From Planctomycetota bacterium (GTDB lineage Bacteria; Planctomycetota; Phycisphaerae; UBA1845; UTPLA1), in assembly GCA_016235815.1 (NCBI GenBank), contig JACRIM010000025.1, positions 1 through 64,000 of the forward strand: 64,000 bases of DNA. The letters run 5' to 3'. Of the stretch, positions 39,963 through 49,383 are shown piece by piece (position 1 is the first letter of the stretch; each line of letters begins with the position of its first letter). Under the pieces are notes generated by a model. The model saw nothing but the letters and a program-made list of their open reading frames with translations, was not told where the DNA came from and did no database searches. Made by a program: the position numbers and the translations under genes.

Positions 39963-42292
39963 ACTCCGACCGAGCGAAACAGATTTTTCTTGCCGCACTC
40001 GACCTGCCAGAGGCCGCGCGCCCAGCTTACCTCGCACAGGCGTGCGGAGCCGAGAATGAACTGCGCCGAGAAGTTGAAAGATTGCTGGCCGCACATGCCA
40101 GCAGTTCGGTGCTCGATGTGGATGCGACGGTAGCGGGTGTTCCTTTGACTGAAGGGCCTGGCACGCGGATAGGGCCATACAAACTACTTCAGAAACTCGG
40201 TGAAGGCGGCTTCGGCGTGGTCTTCATGGCCGATCAGGATTCACCGGTTCGCAGACGCGTGGCGTTAAAGATCATCAAGCTTGGGATGGACACCAAACTG
40301 GTGATCGCCCGATTTGAGGCCGAACGTCAGGCCCTGGCCCTCATGGACCATCCCAACATCGCTAGGGTGCTCGACGGCGGGGCTACCGATGCGGGACGGC
40401 CATACTTTGTAATGGAGTACGTCAAGGGCGAGCCGGTGACTCAGTACGCCGACCGTAACAACCTCTCGATTCCGGACCGGCTGGGCCTCTTCACTCAGGT
40501 CTGCCACGCGATCCAGCACGCCCACCTGAAGGGGATTATTCACCGCGACATCAAGCCTTCCAACGTTATTGTCAGCACACAGGATGGTCGTCCGCATGCG
40601 AAGGTGATCGATTTCGGCATCGCAAAGGCGACGGATCATCGTCTCACCGAAAAAACGCTGTTCACCGAGCATCATCTTCTCATCGGCACGCCGGCCTACA
40701 TGAGTCCCGAACAGGCCGAGGGCAGTCTCGACATCGATACGCGGACCGACGTGTATTCGCTGGGCGTGCTTTTGTATGAGTTGCTCACCGGTTCGACGCC
40801 GTTTGACAACACGAAGCTGCGCGAGGCGGCGTATGCTGAGATTCAACGAATTATCCGTGAGGTCGATCCACCGAAGCCCAGCACGCGGCTAAGTGAGTCG
40901 GGGGACATGCTCACAGCGCTGGCGGCGAGGCGGCGTGTTGAGGCAAAGAAATTCGGCTCAACCGTGCGTGGAGAACTTGATTGGATCGTGATGAAGGCGC
41001 TCGATAAGGATCGGGCACGGCGATACGAGTCAGCAACCGCGTTCGCGGAAGATGTGCGGCGGCATTTGGCTGGGGAGCCAATTATTGCGGCACCGCCGAG
41101 TGCGGCGTATCGGGCGAAGAAGTTTGTAACGGTGCATCGGTGGGGGGTAGCCTCTTCAGTCATGTTTACGGTGGCAATTGTTTCGCTCGTCTTAACAATA
41201 ATTGCCTCTCAGAAAGCCCGTATCGCGAATAAGCAACTCAAGCTTGAACAAACTCAGCGACAGAGGATTGAAGCAGCATCACTCACTGAGCAAGCCATAC
41301 TACTATTTAGACTTGGCGATTCCCAAAAGGCCAATGAGCTTCTAGGTGAATCAGTGAAGTTCAATCGCGAAGATTTTCGGGTCTTGATTAACACGGCAAA
41401 TGCTTATGTCAGTCGATTTCGCGATACCCACAAATCTCGGGACGCTGAGGAAGCAATATCCCTTCTGGATCAAGCAGTAACAATTGATCCGAATCGCCCG
41501 GAGCCATACAACTTTCGTGCGATCATTCTCCGAGAACAAGGGAAATTCGAAGAGGCAATAAGTACCCTTAGAAATGGGATAGCACTTGATCGAAATTATT
41601 ACCCAAACCATGTGACTCTTTCAACAACTTTGCTTAGGCTCGGGCGTTGGTCAGAGGCGAGGCAAGCACTTGTGGATTCCACCTCACTCAGTCTTACCGA
41701 TGGAGATGATCGTCCCTGGCTCCGTTGGCACAATCTCGCGGCCATTGATTTAGCCCTGGGCAATCCGCGAGCGGAACAAGACATTAAAAACGCCTTGAAA
41801 GAAAAAGGCGGCCGGGCCAATCCAAATGTCCGGCTCCTGGAAGCGCGGATCGCCATCGCCTCGAAAGACCCCGCCGTCGCCGATCGCGCGCTGCACCTCG
41901 CTCTCTTGGCCGACGATCTGGCGAACGGACCAGAATGGGAGAAGTTCGGGGGGCCACCCAAGGGGCTTACCAGGCGAATTCTGGCGCAGGCGTATCTCAA
42001 AAAGGAAAACTGGGCCAAGGCCGCCGAATCCGCGGATGAGGCGATTGGCTCAAAGGATACTTGTCCGGCCATTCCCAATTTGATTGCGGCGGTCGCATAC
42101 AAGCGCCTGAATCGGCAAGACCTTGCCGACGCGAGCCGAAAAGCCGTGCCATGTGATTGCCTCACAAAACTCGAAAAGGACCCTCAGGGTCTAACGGCGG
42201 AAATCCCCAACGGCGTCGCGTGGATTGAGTCACTTGAGGAATGCCGGAAACTCGAGATGCAGGCCGACATTCCGCTTGAACAACGGCACTAA
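39959..42292 (+). CDS. PknB-like Ser/Thr protein kinase with TPR domain
   Basis: 777 residues. The kinase domain spans about 70-370: P-loop LGEGGFGVVFMA, VALKIIKLG (catalytic Lys), HRDIKPSNV catalytic loop, VIDFGIAKA (DFG), 'GTPAYMSPEQAEG'. One transmembrane helix (about 397-417, 'SVMFTVAIVSLVLTIIA') separates it from a TPR-rich extracytoplasmic part (about 450-740; 'PYNFRAIILREQGKFEEAIS'). Overlaps the ECF sigma gene by 4 bp. The segment 41160-41790, covering the membrane helix and first TPRs, is clearly more AT-rich than the rest (45% and 42% GC on two 60-bp lines, against 60-65% on lines at 40921 and 41881), suggesting recombination or a different origin. Confidence 0.93.
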   Translation: MNSDRAKQIFLAALDLPEAARPAYLAQACGAENELRREVERLLAAHASSSVLDVDATVAGVPLTEGPGTRIGPYKLLQKLGEGGFGVVFMADQDSPVRRRVALKIIKLGMDTKLVIARFEAERQALALMDHPNIARVLDGGATDAGRPYFVMEYVKGEPVTQYADRNNLSIPDRLGLFTQVCHAIQHAHLKGIIHRDIKPSNVIVSTQDGRPHAKVIDFGIAKATDHRLTEKTLFTEHHLLIGTPAYMSPEQAEGSLDIDTRTDVYSLGVLLYELLTGSTPFDNTKLREAAYAEIQRIIREVDPPKPSTRLSESGDMLTALAARRRVEAKKFGSTVRGELDWIVMKALDKDRARRYESATAFAEDVRRHLAGEPIIAAPPSAAYRAKKFVTVHRWGVASSVMFTVAIVSLVLTIIASQKARIANKQLKLEQTQRQRIEAASLTEQAILLFRLGDSQKANELLGESVKFNREDFRVLINTANAYVSRFRDTHKSRDAEEAISLLDQAVTIDPNRPEPYNFRAIILREQGKFEEAISTLRNGIALDRNYYPNHVTLSTTLLRLGRWSEARQALVDSTSLSLTDGDDRPWLRWHNLAAIDLALGNPRAEQDIKNALKEKGGRANPNVRLLEARIAIASKDPAVADRALHLALLADDLANGPEWEKFGGPPKGLTRRILAQAYLKKENWAKAAESADEAIGSKDTCPAIPNLIAAVAYKRLNRQDLADASRKAVPCDCLTKLEKDPQGLTAEIPNGVAWIESLEECRKLEMQADIPLEQRH

Positions 42293-42418
42293 TAATGAAG
42301 TTGGTAGACTTGAGAAACAGAAACAAATACGTTAAATTAGTGACATATTAGAATCGCATGTGCACGCTTTCGGGGGCAGCGACATTATTCAGCTTTGTCT
42401 AATCACACGGTGAGTGCA

Positions 42419-45400
42419 ATGAACAGTTCGAATGGGTTTATATATGCCAGCTTGCTTGCCCTTCTGCTGACGTGTTTCCTTCCTCTGGGTTCTTATGCAG
42501 ATACGCTCTTCGTTTCATCAGCGGACACTAACGAAGTTTATCGAGTACAAATACAATCTGTCGGCGCGCCCATCTTGGATCGAGTCATCACGGCCAACCT
42601 GAACTTCCCAAGTGACGTCGCAATAAGCCCGTCGGGAGAAATGTTTGTGACTAATCGACACACGCTATCATTCTCCACTCTTGGAAGCGTCGCACGATTC
42701 AGTGATCCAATTGGAATTCCGACCCCCAATGGGATCATTCCTCAATCCGGCGTTGGCTGGGATCTTCAACGACCCCACGGACTCGCGTTTAGAGGAGGCG
42801 AACTGTTCGTGGTAAACGCATCAAACGACAGAGTAACGAGGTTCTTGTTTGATCAAACTGGAACTCCATTGTTCAACGGACATATCCTCGATCACCTCGG
42901 CGGTACTCGATCACGTTGGCTCGATTTTAATGCCGCGGGGGATTTGTTTGTGAGTCTTTGTTGTGGAACAAGTCTGCAAATGAAACAATGGCAGTTCGAT
43001 GTTAACGGAAACGCCATATTCTTGCGAGAGTTTACCACGCCCAGTGTCAATAACCATGGCATTGCCTTCGCCCCTTGGGGCGAAATGTTTGTGGCCTCGG
43101 CAAACGATCAAAGTGTCGTGAGATTCTTGTTTGATTCGATGGGTACCCCTGTTTTTAATGGGTTCATTGTTGTCGGAGGAACATGTATTGATGTCGCATT
43201 CTCCTCATGGGGCGAACTTTTCGTAAGTCGGGAGAACATGACGTCTGTTGCCCGCTACACGTTTGATGGCAACCACAACGCATCCCTAAATGGCTTTGTT
43301 CCTTTGCCTGGTCGTGCAGTAGGAATGTTGTTTTCGAGGCAACGAGTAGTAACTTTCGAGGAGCTTCCCGCTACAACCAGCATCACCAACCAGTATTCGG
43401 ATCGCGGCCTGCAGGTCAATGCCGTCGCCGGGGCCCCTCAGATTTTACAGGGTGCCCCTAATGAAGGGTTGCTTCCAATCACGGGAGACCGCTTGTTCGG
43501 TCCGCCCGTCGGAGATTTGGCTCCTTGCCAAGTTGAGTTTTCATTTGTAAACCAAACAACACCCGGAAGATCAGCCGTTTCATACTTTTCTTGTTATGTT
43601 GTTGACGCCGAGCCACCAGGAGCAACCATTGTTGCATATGATGCCGAAGGACAAGTAGCCTTCAATCAGGCATTCTTAGGAGGAAATGGGGCGCAGGAAC
43701 TTGCCGCAATCGGTGCGCCAACAATCACGCGTGTAGTTGTTACGCTGGGTAATGGAGCTGACACATCTGCCATTGACAACATTTATCTGGGTGAACCATT
43801 CAGCATTGTGTCGCCCGATTTGACGGTCGAATCGATGATGATTCCGACGTCCGGCTACATCAATGACCAGGCGACCTTTGGCTTTCGAGTCATTAACGAC
43901 GGTGACGGCGCGGCAACTGGAAGCTGGGTGGATCGGATGTATCTTTCCTCGGATGACCAGCCGGGTAGCGACGTCTTGGTGGCCGAACTCAATCGCATTG
44001 GGCCGATGGCGGTCGGAACACATTACGATCAGAATGCTCAGATCGCGCTTCCTGCCGCTCCCGGGCTATACTGGGTCATCATCACGACGGACGCTGCCAA
44101 CAATCTGTCCGAGACGCCAAGCGAGCTTAACAACACGCGCGTTTCTGACAATCCCATTGCGGTCACTTATCCTCCAGCGCCCAACTTGATTGTCAGTAAC
44201 ATTGAGTTGCCGGCCTCCGGCTTTGCGGGACTTCCCGTCGACATTTGTTTTACCATCAAGAACACAGGCGACGCCGCGGCAACGGTTCCCTGGGTTGATC
44301 GCGTCTTCATTTCAAGTGACGATCAGATTGGTGGCGATGTGCCTGCAGGCGATATTGCGGCCCCGATGTCGCTCCTGCCCAACGAAACTTATGAGCAGGT
44401 CGCTTCCATTACACTCCCGTTAACCCCCGGCCCCTATCACATTGTTGTGACGACTGATATTGGCAATTCGATCATCGAGTACGACAATGAAGTTGACAAT
44501 TCAGCCATTTCCGCGGCTCCCATTCAAGCTCAGCCATTCACAGCGTGGGTTGGAGGAGTCAATAATTGGAGCGGGCCAAACAATTGGGACCCAGTCGGCG
44601 TGCCAGATAACACAGGAACGATGGGCTTCAACGTTTACATACCGGGGCCGAACTCCAATGTCAGTCTCGACATTCCGGTCACCATTGATGCCATGGTGGT
44701 CGCGGCCAACGCCCAACTGCATTTCACTTTTGGCGACATGACGATCGCCACTGCCGCGGGAATTATCAACCACGGACTTATCGAGTTGTTGGCGGGCCGG
44801 CGACTTACGGCTGCTACGTCTACGACCTTCGCAGGGACGGCTCCAATTCGGCTCGCAGGTCCAGGTGCCGAGATCGCATCATTCGCGACCACCGACTTGA
44901 TTACGATTGACGGCTCGGTCGCCGGAACCGGATTGTTGACGGCCGCTTTCCATAATAACGGCACCGTCAACGCCGACAGCGCCGGTCAAGCGATGTTCAT
45001 CACAGGTACGACCCTTGCGACCAACGACGGGCTTCTGGTTGCGTCGAATGACGGGATGCTAAACCTCGAACGGGATATTGGCGGTGTGGGCCAGTTCCGA
45101 GCCGACGGCGGCATTCTGAATTTCCCGGGATTGAGCGCCACACTCGCGGCCGGGGCTACTCTGACGGTATTGGGCGGCGGTCAGGTGCTGGTAAACGGGA
45201 TGGCGACAGTCAAGACCTCGGGCGATGCGGTCTTGACCTGCACGGCTACGGGTCGCGGCTGCAACCCGCCCGTGCTCAACATAATTGGTAGCTCGACCAC
45301 GAATGTCGGCGGCAATTGGCGCTTTGACGGGCCGGTTAACGTCTTTGTCGCCCCAGCGACGACCAATCGCCTTGCGGGTAATTTCGAGAACCTCAGTCCC

Positions 45401-45784
45401 AGCGCGACGACCTTTCATTGGGAATCCGGCTCGATCATGATGGATGGCACACTACCGCAGACCTTCGAAGCTGCCGGCCGAGATCTCGGTCCGACAAATC
45501 CAAATGGTTACATCAACAACTTCGCAATGGGGACGCTCCGCATTGAGCCTGGGCGAACGGTCGATGTCGTCAACCAATTCCAGAATCAGGCCCCGTCGGG
45601 CTGCGAAGCGCTCTATCTTGACGTCCTCAGCCTTGGAAACGGTGCTACGCTTCGACTTCATGGCTGCAACGTTTACCATCGCCGCCTCATCAAGGGTACA
45701 GGGGTCACAATCGACCAACTGGGCGGTGGTCAACTCCTGCGATCTTCCCCTGTGGCGCCTCAATCCGGCAATTTACCAGAGTGA
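42419..45784 (+). CDS. secreted beta-propeller/CARDB protein
   Basis: 1121 residues from ATG 42419, which gives a signal peptide (MNSSNGFIYASLLALLLTCF, cleavage after SYA). Residues 30-315 are NHL/SMP-30-like propeller repeats ('DVAISPSGEMFVTNR', 'GIAFAPWGEMFVASANDQSV', 'DVAFSSWGELFVSRENMTSV'). Then comes a PEP-type 'EELPATTSITNQYSDRGL' domain (about 325-465), two CARDB domains (about 470-590, 595-710; 'DRMYLSSDDQPGSD', 'DRVFISSDDQIGGD') and a right-handed beta-helix-like region with GNW-type strands to the end. No dockerin or C-terminal anchor is visible. The first 1.4 kb is AT-richer than the remainder. Confidence 0.75.
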   Translation: MNSSNGFIYASLLALLLTCFLPLGSYADTLFVSSADTNEVYRVQIQSVGAPILDRVITANLNFPSDVAISPSGEMFVTNRHTLSFSTLGSVARFSDPIGIPTPNGIIPQSGVGWDLQRPHGLAFRGGELFVVNASNDRVTRFLFDQTGTPLFNGHILDHLGGTRSRWLDFNAAGDLFVSLCCGTSLQMKQWQFDVNGNAIFLREFTTPSVNNHGIAFAPWGEMFVASANDQSVVRFLFDSMGTPVFNGFIVVGGTCIDVAFSSWGELFVSRENMTSVARYTFDGNHNASLNGFVPLPGRAVGMLFSRQRVVTFEELPATTSITNQYSDRGLQVNAVAGAPQILQGAPNEGLLPITGDRLFGPPVGDLAPCQVEFSFVNQTTPGRSAVSYFSCYVVDAEPPGATIVAYDAEGQVAFNQAFLGGNGAQELAAIGAPTITRVVVTLGNGADTSAIDNIYLGEPFSIVSPDLTVESMMIPTSGYINDQATFGFRVINDGDGAATGSWVDRMYLSSDDQPGSDVLVAELNRIGPMAVGTHYDQNAQIALPAAPGLYWVIITTDAANNLSETPSELNNTRVSDNPIAVTYPPAPNLIVSNIELPASGFAGLPVDICFTIKNTGDAAATVPWVDRVFISSDDQIGGDVPAGDIAAPMSLLPNETYEQVASITLPLTPGPYHIVVTTDIGNSIIEYDNEVDNSAISAAPIQAQPFTAWVGGVNNWSGPNNWDPVGVPDNTGTMGFNVYIPGPNSNVSLDIPVTIDAMVVAANAQLHFTFGDMTIATAAGIINHGLIELLAGRRLTAATSTTFAGTAPIRLAGPGAEIASFATTDLITIDGSVAGTGLLTAAFHNNGTVNADSAGQAMFITGTTLATNDGLLVASNDGMLNLERDIGGVGQFRADGGILNFPGLSATLAAGATLTVLGGGQVLVNGMATVKTSGDAVLTCTATGRGCNPPVLNIIGSSTTNVGGNWRFDGPVNVFVAPATTNRLAGNFENLSPSATTFHWESGSIMMDGTLPQTFEAAGRDLGPTNPNGYINNFAMGTLRIEPGRTVDVVNQFQNQAPSGCEALYLDVLSLGNGATLRLHGCNVYHRRLIKGTGVTIDQLGGGQLLRSSPVAPQSGNLPE

Positions 45785-45835
45785 CTGTAACCCGAGTTTC
45801 GAATTGAAGCGGCCGGTGTACGAGTCAAGCACTGC

Positions 45836-46609
45836 CTACTTCCCCGTGTAATTCGCCTTGCGCTTCTCCACGAACGCCTTCATGCCTTCCTTCTGATCTT
45901 CTGTAGCGAACAGGGCGTAGAACATCTTTCGTTCGTAGTCCAAGCCGTCGGACAGGCCCGTCTCGAACGCACGGAGGATCGCCTCCTTTGCAAAGCGCGT
46001 GGCCATCGGGCTTTTCTCGGCGATCTGTTTCGCCAGTGCGATGGACTCCTGCAAGTACGTTTCCACCGGCAGCACGCGTGTCACCAGTCCAATGCGATAG
46101 GCCTCCTGTGCGTCGAAGAAACGGCCTGTGAGGATCAACTCCATCGCGCGATATTTTCCGACTACCTTCGAGAGACGTTGCGTGCCGCCCGCGCCGGGGA
46201 TGACGCCGAGGTTGATCTCGGGCTGGCCGAACTTGGCCGACTCGCTGGCGATAATCATGTCGCAGTGCATGGCCAGTTCACAGCCGCCGCCGAGGCAGAA
46301 GCCGCTGACGGCCGCGATGATCGGCTTGCGGACGCGCTTGATGCGCTCCCAGCGTTGCAGATTATTTCGCTCGTACATGTCCACCACAGAGGCGTCGGCC
46401 ATCTCCTTGATATCCGCGCCGGCCGCGAAGGCCTTGTCGCTGCCGGTGAGGACGATGCAGCGGACATTCGGGTCGGTGTCCCATGTTTCCATGAGATTAA
46501 TTAGCTGATCCATGAGCGGAATGTTCAGGGCGTTGAGGGCGTCGGGCCTGTTGAGCCGGGCGATGATGACGTTGCCGTCGAGTTGCGAAAGGATAAAGTC
46601 GGTGGACAT
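45836..46609 (-). CDS. enoyl-CoA hydratase
   Basis: 257 residues from ATG 46607-46609 with GGAG 6 nt upstream. A classical crotonase: 'GSDKAFAAGADIKEMADAS' and 'VSGFCLGGGCELAMHCDMI' form the oxyanion hole and first catalytic Glu; 'FGQPEINLGVIPGAGGTQRL' carries the second Glu. It should hydrate short-chain 2-enoyl-CoA in beta-oxidation. It ends 'KRKANYTGK', typical of PaaF/FadB1-type hydratases. Convergent with the propeller gene and divergent from the beta-helix gene. Confidence 0.92.
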   Translation of the reverse strand: MSTDFILSQLDGNVIIARLNRPDALNALNIPLMDQLINLMETWDTDPNVRCIVLTGSDKAFAAGADIKEMADASVVDMYERNNLQRWERIKRVRKPIIAAVSGFCLGGGCELAMHCDMIIASESAKFGQPEINLGVIPGAGGTQRLSKVVGKYRAMELILTGRFFDAQEAYRIGLVTRVLPVETYLQESIALAKQIAEKSPMATRFAKEAILRAFETGLSDGLDYERKMFYALFATEDQKEGMKAFVEKRKANYTGK

Positions 46610-46756
46610 GGGTCGCTCCGTTTTGCAAGTTTCGTTGGGAAGGCATGTTAAACAAATCGCGGGGATCGGGCGAGGGATGCGGGAACCATCGGAGAATGAC
46701 TGGCCGATTCGGTGCCGACACTTGGGTCTAACTATACTTGCAGTGGTGCGGCGCGG

Positions 46757-48412
46757 ATGAATAATCAATTTTGCATACATGGCTTGCAGTCCGGAGTGTC
46801 GGTGCGACATTTCGTCGTCATCGGACTCGTTCTGTTCGCACTGTCACACGCCGCTTTCGCAACCGATTACCACGTGGGCGATGGGCAACCGCTCGCCACG
46901 ATTGCGGCCGTGCCGTGGCAGTCGCTCATTCCGGGTGACACGGTTTGGATTCACTGGCGGGCGACACCGTATCGGGAAAAGTGGGTCATCGGGCGACAGG
47001 GTACGATGGCGTCGCCGATCAGCGTGCGCGGCGTGCCTGGTCCGGGAGGAGCGCGGCCGATTATCGACGGGGAGAACGCAACGACTCCGCCGCAGCTTAA
47101 CTTTTGGAACGAAGGTCGATCGGTCATCAAGGTCGGCGGCTCCAATACACCGTCCAACACCGTCGCCCAATGGATCGTGATCGAGGGACTCGACATTCGC
47201 GGGGCACGAATGCCCAATACGTACACGGGCGACGACAATCTCATTCACACCTATTCACAAAACGCAGCGGCCATTCACGTCGAACGGGGCGAGCACATCA
47301 TCATTCGCGACTGCATTATTCGAGATAGTGGCAACGGGCTGTTTGTTTCGTCGTTCGGCCCGGATGTCTCGCGCGACATCACCATTGAGGGCAACTACAT
47401 CCACTCCAACGGCAACTCGGGCAGCATCTTCGAGCACAACACCTACACCGCCGCCATCGGCATCGTGTATCAATACAACCGATTCGGCCCGCTGCTGTCG
47501 GGTGCGGGCGGGAACAATCTCAAGGATCGCTCGGCGGGAATGATCGTTCGCTACAACTGGATCGAGGGCGGCAATCGGCAGCTTGACCTTGTCGACGCGG
47601 AAGACAGCACGCTGATCCGCGACGACCCGTCGTACCCCCGCACCGACGTCTATGGCAACATCCTGATCGAGCCGGCCGGCGCGGGGAACAAGCAGATCAT
47701 CCACTATGGCGGCGACAGCGGGACGCTCGGCGATTATCGCAAGGGCATGCTCTATCTCTATCACAACACGATCGTCTCCACGCGCACCGACAGCACGACG
47801 CTCATGCGGCTGTCCACCAATGATGAACACTGCGACGCGCGGGATAACATCATTTATGTGACGACGGCAGGGAACGGGCTGGCATTGCTCGACAGCGGCG
47901 GCGTGCTCGATTTCAAACGCAACTGGCTGAAGCCGGGCTATGTGAGTTCATTCGGCGGGCTGACGGGCACGATCAACAATGATGGCACGTCGATCACGGG
48001 TGTGTCGCCGGGGTTCTTGAATGAGGCGGGGCAGGATTTTTCGCTAACGGCAGGTTCGACGTGCGTCAACGCAGCCATCGCGCTGCATCCGAACGTGCTG
48101 CCCGGCGGGGCGATCGTTCGGCAATATGTAAAACACCAGACGAGTATCGCGCGAACGGTGTCGGGCGCGGCGAGCGATCTGGGAGCGTTTGAGCGGATGC
48201 CCGTCGCTTGCCCTGGTGATCTGGACTGCGACGGGGATCGGGATGTGAATGACGTCACGGCGTTTGGGCTGGCGCTGCTGGACGCGGCGGCGTATGGAGC
48301 GGCGTATCCGGGGTGTGATGTGAATCGAGCCGATGTAAATGGCGATGCCGTGATCAACGCGAAGGACATTTCAGCATTCGTCACAACATTGCTCGGCGGG
48401 CCGTGTCCGTAG
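46757..48412 (+). CDS. secreted right-handed beta-helix protein with dockerin-like C-terminus
   Basis: 551 residues from ATG 46757; a TATACT -10 box lies at 46733-46738. A signal segment (VRHFVVIGLVLFALSHAAFA) precedes a parallel beta-helix, recognisable from repeated 'IVIEGLDIRGARM', 'HIIIRDCIIRDSGNGLFVS', 'DITIEGNYIHSNG' and 'MIVRYNWIEGGN' rungs, as in polysaccharide lyases and PbH1 proteins. The end is a dockerin-like pair: CPGDLDCDGDRDVNDV... and RADVNGDAVINAKD. Polysaccharide binding or cleavage is likely from fold; no catalytic triad could be assigned. Confidence 0.8.
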   Translation: MNNQFCIHGLQSGVSVRHFVVIGLVLFALSHAAFATDYHVGDGQPLATIAAVPWQSLIPGDTVWIHWRATPYREKWVIGRQGTMASPISVRGVPGPGGARPIIDGENATTPPQLNFWNEGRSVIKVGGSNTPSNTVAQWIVIEGLDIRGARMPNTYTGDDNLIHTYSQNAAAIHVERGEHIIIRDCIIRDSGNGLFVSSFGPDVSRDITIEGNYIHSNGNSGSIFEHNTYTAAIGIVYQYNRFGPLLSGAGGNNLKDRSAGMIVRYNWIEGGNRQLDLVDAEDSTLIRDDPSYPRTDVYGNILIEPAGAGNKQIIHYGGDSGTLGDYRKGMLYLYHNTIVSTRTDSTTLMRLSTNDEHCDARDNIIYVTTAGNGLALLDSGGVLDFKRNWLKPGYVSSFGGLTGTINNDGTSITGVSPGFLNEAGQDFSLTAGSTCVNAAIALHPNVLPGGAIVRQYVKHQTSIARTVSGAASDLGAFERMPVACPGDLDCDGDRDVNDVTAFGLALLDAAAYGAAYPGCDVNRADVNGDAVINAKDISAFVTTLLGGPCP

Positions 48413-48445
48413 GGCCTTGGCGAAATACGACAGCAATAGAGCTGG

Positions 48446-48451
48446 TACAAT
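48446..48451 (+). promoter_or_regulatory. -10 box of a probable leaderless transcript
   Basis: TACAAT lies 6 bp before the ATG at 48458; no Shine-Dalgarno precedes the gene. Transcription would start at the start codon. Confidence 0.45.
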
Positions 48452-48457
48452 TGATCC

Positions 48458-48889
48458 ATGATTGCCACAAAGCGAAAAACAGGAAGAACCAAACTGCCGA
48501 CTCGCTTTGAGTCGCTCGTCCGGCAGATGCCGCCGCGAGCCATTCTCGACGATGGCCACTATGACGAGACGGTCGAAATGATCGATGCGCTCATGTCACA
48601 AGGGCGGCTCACCCGCGGGCAGTCACAATACCTTGAGACGCTGGTGCAGCTCGTGCAGGCCTATGAGGCCGTGCACCACGCTATCGACACCCGCGAATTG
48701 AGCGGGCTTGAGCTGCTGGATTTCCTTTTAAAAGAGAACGACTTGAATGCGACCGACCTCGCCCGCCTCCTCGACGTGCATCCGAGCATGGGGTCCAAAC
48801 TGCTCAGCGGGGAACGGTCTCTCACCATTCCCCACCTCCGCAAACTGGCCGCGCGATTCAAAGTCGGGCCTGAACTGTTTATTGACTGA
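48458..48889 (+). CDS. HigA-like helix-turn-helix antitoxin/regulator
   Basis: 143 residues. The central part 'YDETVEMIDALMSQGRLTRGQ' and 'YLETLVQLVQAYEAVHHAID' match the N-terminal region of COG5499-type HigA antitoxins. The C-terminal HTH reads 'LLKENDLNATDLARLLDVHPSMGSKLLSGERSLTIPHL' (quoted in parts: 'LNATDLARLLDVHPS' and 'KLLSGERSLT'). No HigB-type toxin gene adjoins it on either side, so it is an orphan or works alone as a regulator. The message may be leaderless. Confidence 0.8.
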   Translation: MIATKRKTGRTKLPTRFESLVRQMPPRAILDDGHYDETVEMIDALMSQGRLTRGQSQYLETLVQLVQAYEAVHHAIDTRELSGLELLDFLLKENDLNATDLARLLDVHPSMGSKLLSGERSLTIPHLRKLAARFKVGPELFID

Positions 48890-48924
48890 CGAGCGTCGGC
48901 ACGCGGATCAGCAGAGCCACTAGG

Positions 48925-49296
48925 CTACTTCGTGTGCTTCTTCCCATCAATCCGCGTCTCTTCAACCACTACGCCATCGTCCTTGCGGTCCAACTTCAAT
49001 CGCACCTTCTTGTCCGGAGGCAGCGCATACACGGTACGCTTCCCGGGGTGGTCGCGCAGCTCGAACCATGCCTCGATGTAGGCGTCCTTGTCATCAATGT
49101 GCTGATCCCAGACGAACTCGGTGTCGTTGCCGGTCAGCTCCGTGTAGAAGAGCCGCACGGGTTGGCCGCCCTCGTGCGATTTCATGATACTCACGGAGAT
49201 CGGTTTGCTCGTGTCGGATTCGCCGACCAGCATGTAGTGACGGCCGCAGCCGGTGAGAAGAAGGAGGGCGATCGGTAAGCGTGATACTTTGCTCAT
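48925..49296 (-). CDS. small lipoprotein of unknown function
   Basis: 123 residues from ATG 49294-49296. MSKVSRLPIALLLLTGC is a lipoprotein signal (lipobox LTGC). The mature part is a single beta-rich domain ('SVSIMKSHEGGQPVRLFYTE', 'AYIEAWFELRDHPGKRTVY') with a charged, Lys-rich end (DGKKHTK). No family recognised. Convergent with the HigA-like gene. Confidence 0.6.
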   Translation of the reverse strand: MSKVSRLPIALLLLTGCGRHYMLVGESDTSKPISVSIMKSHEGGQPVRLFYTELTGNDTEFVWDQHIDDKDAYIEAWFELRDHPGKRTVYALPPDKKVRLKLDRKDDGVVVEETRIDGKKHTK

Positions 49297-49383
49297 AATC
49301 CGGCATGATACTCGACTCAAATACTAAAGGCACCCAGACCGGGTCGAAAGGCAATACCCGTCACACGCCAAAGGACGCACAAC

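Noticed and set aside
49297-49383. guanidine riboswitch upstream of sugE
   Set aside because: Only a weak CGGGT/ACCCG stem was found; the conserved loops of guanidine-I, -II (ACGR loops) and -III motifs are missing.
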